A stretch of DNA of 41,665 nucleotides. Source: an uncultured Bacteroidales bacterium. Its GTDB lineage: Bacteria; Bacteroidota; Bacteroidia; Bacteroidales; WCHB1-69. The translations under genes were made by a program, and so were the position numbers. The notes under the pieces were generated by a model, which saw nothing but the letters and a program-made list of their open reading frames with translations, ran no database searches and was not told the DNA's origin. Of this stretch, positions 37,787-41,665 are shown in pieces (the stretch's first letter is position 1; every line of letters starts with the position of its first letter). The DNA lies in NCBI GenBank assembly GCA_905236885.1, contig CAJOQK010000121.1:1-41665 (forward strand), read 5' to 3'.

Positions 37787-40630
37787 TTAAATCACGATAT
37801 TGACTATTTTTTTCGGAACCACAATCACCTTTTTCGGAGTTTGCCCCTGCAGCCACTTTTGGGCATCGGCGGATGCCAGCACCTCTTTTTCAATCTCCTC
37901 CCTTGACATGTCCAACGGAAAACTCATCACAAAACGGGTTTTTCCGTTAAAGGAGACCGCATAGTTGCAGCTGTTCTCCACCAGATATTTTTCCTCATAC
38001 TGCGGGAATTCCGCATAGGCTATGCTTTCGGTATGACCCAGCAGCTGCCACAGCTCCTCGCAGATATGGGGCGCGAAGGGTGCCATAAGACGACACAGTG
38101 GATCGAGAATTTCGCGCTGGTTGCACTTCAAATCGGTCAGTTCGTTGACACAGATCATGAAAGTGCTGACCGATGTGTTGTAAGCCATCTTCTCAATATC
38201 CTCCCCTACCTTCTTGATAGCCTTGTGCAGCGACTTGTAGGCGGCATCCGACGGTTTTTCGTCGCTTACGGCAAACTGCAGCTCAGAATTATGGTAGAGT
38301 CTCCAGAATTTTTTCAGGAAACGGGCCACGCCCTCAATGCCTTTGGTGTCCCATGGCTTGGACTGCTCCAACGGTCCGAGGAACATTTCATACATGCGCA
38401 GTGTGTCAGCACCCTGCTTCTCCACGATGTCGTCCGGATTCTGCACGTTGAACATGGATTTGGACATTTTCTCTATCTCCCATCCGCAAATGTACTTGCC
38501 CTCCTCCAGAATGAACTCGGCACCGGCAAATTCGGGCCGCCACTGCCGGAACTTTTCAATATCCAGCACATCGTTGTCCACTATATTGATATCCACATGG
38601 ATAGGATCGGTCTCATATTCATCTTTCAGATGCAGGGAGACATATTTGTTGCTTCCCTTGATCCGGTACACAAAACTGGAGCGCCCCTGAATCATGCCCT
38701 GATTCACCAGTTTATGGTAAGGCTCCTCCACGCAGGACATTCCCAAATCGTGCAGGAACTTGTTCCAGAAGCGGGAATAGAGCAGATGCCCCGTAGCATG
38801 CTCGATGCCACCCACATAGAGGTCGACATTGCGCCAGTATTCGTTGGCCTCCTTGGAAAAATAGCACTGGTCGTTGTGCGGATCCATATAGCGCAGGTAA
38901 TAGCCGTTGGAACCGGCAAAACCGGGCATGGTATTGTAATCCAGCGGATAACCCTTGTATTCCCAATTTTTGGCGCGGGCCAGAGGCGGTTCGCCCGTGG
39001 CGGTGGGCTGATAGGTGTCAATTTCAGGCAAAAGCAGCGGCAACTCGCTCTCATCCAGCACACAGGGATAACCATCCTTGTAATAGACAGGGAACGGCTC
39101 GCCCCAATAGCGCTGGCGGCTGAAAATGGCGTCGCGGAGGCGGTAATTGACCTTCCTCTCGCCGATTCCCATCTCCACCAAACGGTCAATCACAGCGGTA
39201 ATGGCCTTTTTCACCGGCATGCCGTCAATGAAGCCGGAATTGATGCAGACTCCTGATTTGCTATCCTTTGACTCCGTCCATGTGTCCGTGTCGGTAGGCT
39301 GCTCGCCCTCGGGCAGCACCACCTGCCTGATAGGCAGATTAAAATGGCGGGCAAAAGCGAAGTCGCGGCTGTCATGCGCAGGCACCGCCATCACCGCACC
39401 CGTACCGTATCCGGCCAGCACATAGTCGGAAACCCAAATGGGGATGCGCGTTTCGGTCAACGGATTGACCGCATAGGCACCGGTAAAGACCCCGCTCACC
39501 TTTTTCACCTCCGCCTGACGTTCCCGCTCACTGCGGTTTTTTGCCCAAGTGACGTATGCCTCCACCTCAGCTTTCTGCTCCGGTGTGGTGATTTGCGCAA
39601 TCATCTCATGCTCCGGGCAAAGCACCATGAAGGTCACGCCGAAAATGGTGTCGGGACGGGTTGTGAATATTTCAAATGCAGGCACCGCATGCAGACTGGC
39701 CTGGTTGATATAGGCCTGCACGCCGGGCAGCACATCGGCGTTGCTTTTCTCTGCAATGGGGAACCAGACGGAGGCACCCTCGCTCCGGCCAATCCAGTTG
39801 CGCTGGATTTCCTTCAGCGAATCGGTCCATTCCACCTGATCCAAACCTCTGAGCAGCCGTTCGGCATAGGCCGTAATACGCAACGACCATTGTTTCATCA
39901 GTTTGCGTTCCACCGGATAGCCGCCACGCACTGACACCCCGTTGATCACCTCATCGTTGGCCAGAACAGTGCCCAAATCAGCGCACCAGTTGACCATACT
40001 GTCCGACAGATAGGCCAACCTATAATGCATCAGTATTTCCTGTTTTTCTTTTTCTGAAAAGTTTTTCCATTCATCCGCACTGAAATCAGGCGTTTTTTCG
40101 TCACAACTTGCATTAACCTGCGCATTGCCGTCCGCCTCGAACTGGGACACCAGCTCCGCAATGGGACGCGCTTTTTGCAGTTTTTCGTCATAATAGTGCT
40201 TGAACAGTTGGATGAAGGTCCATTGGGTCCATTTGTAATAGCTTGGGTCGCAGGTTCTGACCTCCCGGTCCCAGTCAAAGGAAAGCCCCAGCAGATCCAG
40301 CTGTTCGCGATAGCGGTTAATGTTCCGCTCCGTGGTGATGGCCGGATGCTGGCCGGTTTGGATGGCATACTGCTCCGCAGGCAGGCCGTAAGCGTCATAG
40401 CCCATGGGATGCAGCACGTTAAAGCCTTTCATGCGCTTGTAACGCGCAAAAATGTCGCTGGCAATGTAGCCCAGCGGATGCCCGACATGCAGACCCGCCC
40501 CCGAAGGATAGGGAAACATGTCCAATATGTAAAATTTGGGCTTGTCCGAACGGTTCTCCGCCTTAAAAGTCTTATGAGCAGCCCAATAAGCCCTCCATTT
40601 TTTCTCTATCTCATTGAAATTGTATTCCAT
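37787..40630 (-). CDS. leuS: Leucyl-tRNA synthetase
   Basis: [67 protein letters not shown]. Confidence 0.97.
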   Translation of the reverse strand: MEYNFNEIEKKWRAYWAAHKTFKAENRSDKPKFYILDMFPYPSGAGLHVGHPLGYIASDIFARYKRMKGFNVLHPMGYDAYGLPAEQYAIQTGQHPAITTERNINRYREQLDLLGLSFDWDREVRTCDPSYYKWTQWTFIQLFKHYYDEKLQKARPIAELVSQFEADGNAQVNASCDEKTPDFSADEWKNFSEKEKQEILMHYRLAYLSDSMVNWCADLGTVLANDEVINGVSVRGGYPVERKLMKQWSLRITAYAERLLRGLDQVEWTDSLKEIQRNWIGRSEGASVWFPIAEKSNADVLPGVQAYINQASLHAVPAFEIFTTRPDTIFGVTFMVLCPEHEMIAQITTPEQKAEVEAYVTWAKNRSERERQAEVKKVSGVFTGAYAVNPLTETRIPIWVSDYVLAGYGTGAVMAVPAHDSRDFAFARHFNLPIRQVVLPEGEQPTDTDTWTESKDSKSGVCINSGFIDGMPVKKAITAVIDRLVEMGIGERKVNYRLRDAIFSRQRYWGEPFPVYYKDGYPCVLDESELPLLLPEIDTYQPTATGEPPLARAKNWEYKGYPLDYNTMPGFAGSNGYYLRYMDPHNDQCYFSKEANEYWRNVDLYVGGIEHATGHLLYSRFWNKFLHDLGMSCVEEPYHKLVNQGMIQGRSSFVYRIKGSNKYVSLHLKDEYETDPIHVDINIVDNDVLDIEKFRQWRPEFAGAEFILEEGKYICGWEIEKMSKSMFNVQNPDDIVEKQGADTLRMYEMFLGPLEQSKPWDTKGIEGVARFLKKFWRLYHNSELQFAVSDEKPSDAAYKSLHKAIKKVGEDIEKMAYNTSVSTFMICVNELTDLKCNQREILDPLCRLMAPFAPHICEELWQLLGHTESIAYAEFPQYEEKYLVENSCNYAVSFNGKTRFVMSFPLDMSREEIEKEVLASADAQKWLQGQTPKKVIVVPKKIVNIVI

Positions 40631-40662
40631 AGGATATCTAATTTACAAGAAGCACAAAAATG

Positions 40663-40670
40663 CAAAGTTA
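40663..40670 (-). promoter_or_regulatory. Candidate -7 element (TAACTTTG) of leuS
   Basis: CAAAGTTA on +, about 35 nt upstream of the leuS ATG. Confidence 0.4.
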
Positions 40671-40752
40671 CAAAAAAATCCGATATGGAACGCCTCATTG
40701 GGCATCTCTTTTTTGTTTTTTAATAAAAGTGACCTCTAAAAAGAGAGACCAT

Positions 40753-41184
40753 TTAATTGCCGTTTCCGGTTTGATACGGAAACCAACTTATCCTGACACC
40801 CTTTATATTATAAAAAGTTGCACCTCCCAAACCGCCCCATCTTGCATCAAAATAAAGACTGTCTCCTTTTACCCGGAATTTGTAGGTGTTAAATCCACCC
40901 GGACTATTTCCATAACCTTTTAATATTTTTCCATCAACATCTATGGTAAAGGAAAAGAACAATATATCAACTCCATCTTCATATCGCGATGACGGGGTGA
41001 TATTTATGATGGTATCCGACAAATCTTTAAGCACATATGAACCATATGTAGATGACCACATAGTCTCCTTATACGAACAACGATAGGTTCCAACATACCT
41101 GCCACGTGGATCCTCTTTTTTACATGAATTTGACAGCAGACCCACCAACATGGCTGCAATGGGAAAAAAAATAATCCTTTTCAT
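40753..41184 (-). CDS. Small putative lipoprotein, unknown function
   Basis: MKRIIFFPIAAMLVGLLSNSCKKED lipobox; beta-rich body; C-terminus shared with the fragment at 232-399. Confidence 0.7.
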   Translation of the reverse strand: MKRIIFFPIAAMLVGLLSNSCKKEDPRGRYVGTYRCSYKETMWSSTYGSYVLKDLSDTIINITPSSRYEDGVDILFFSFTIDVDGKILKGYGNSPGGFNTYKFRVKGDSLYFDARWGGLGGATFYNIKGVRISWFPYQTGNGN

Positions 41185-41303
41185 AACCTATAAACAATCT
41201 GTGAACAACTATTGGTGACATCGGATTCATCCCTTGTTGTAGCACTAGCCGCATTACCCGACATATTCAGGTGATATGTGACACCATTTGATTTGTTTCT
41301 CAT
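41181..41303 (-). CDS. Possible 40-aa small ORF coupled to the lipoprotein
   Basis: MRNKSNGVTYHLNMSGNAASATTRDESDVTNSCSQIVYRL*; its TGA overlaps the lipoprotein ATG (ATGA). Confidence 0.3.
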   Translation of the reverse strand: MRNKSNGVTYHLNMSGNAASATTRDESDVTNSCSQIVYRL

Positions 41304-41665
41304 TTTCAAACTATTATATAACAAACACCGTAAATCTTGCTTAAATATGCAAATGTACATAAAATTCCAATGTAAAGCCATACAGACCCACACAAATTTT
41401 GCAAGAAATTTTCAGAGGAAATATACATATGAATCCAATGCAAACGCTATAGGCGACCTTTAAAAAGACTTTGCGAACAATTTTGAATTTATTTCAGAAA
41501 GATTTTGTCTTTTTGTGGAATGAGATCACAGTAGGGGAAAAATGATTCGCCTTCAACAGGATGGAGATGACGGCGAACGCTTTCATAGTCCTTATTGCAT
41601 CCAATAGAAAAAAAGAATAACCTTCACAATATTTATATGCGTATTTCGTTATCATTAAAAAATAA

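Noticed and set aside
38033-39256. 407-aa plus-strand ORF
   Set aside because: Fully antisense to leuS; no family motifs.
41489-41620. Possible gene end on the minus strand (…ESVRRHLHPVEGESFFPYCDLIPQKDKIFLK*)
   Set aside because: No start codon in frame before an upstream stop and no recognised family; too short to call, though its 3' flank resembles the 6.67-kb repeat.

Overview
The window looks like Bacteroidota/Bacteroidales chromosome. The evidence is TAnnTTTG-type -7 elements, two T9SS type A sorting-domain proteins, an S46 peptidase, purH-mreB, and clpC/gyrA/TPR. Most of it is housekeeping or envelope coding sequence: purH, mreB, MATE, LRR, nfo, LTA-synthase-like, M3 peptidase, rpmB, M20 dipeptidase, DUF4956+VTC polyphosphate polymerase, a porin-like OMP, clpC, gyrA, lptB, rseP, dxr, two glycosyltransferases, S46 peptidase and leuS. 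I saw no tRNA, rRNA, CRISPR array, integrase or intact transposase. The most unusual items are: (1) a stand-alone AAA/DUF4143-type ATPase gene bracketed by a 71-bp near-perfect duplication of the 3' end of an araC-type gene, preceded by two 18-nt hairpin-forming direct repeats; (2) a chimeric ORF joining the first 42 codons of an Fe/Mn superoxide dismutase in frame to the signal peptide of a porin-like protein, with a possible microhomology junction; (3) a structured intergenic element with two hairpins near 8.15-8.22 kb; (4) a 12-bp perfect inverted repeat overlapping the promoter/leader of a membrane-protein gene at 19.57 kb; (5) a recurring intergenic motif resembling GGAACTTCTAAAAATTCC; and (6) an 18-bp tandem repeat coding for a periplasmic linker in the DUF4956 protein. 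All calls were made by eye, with no database search.
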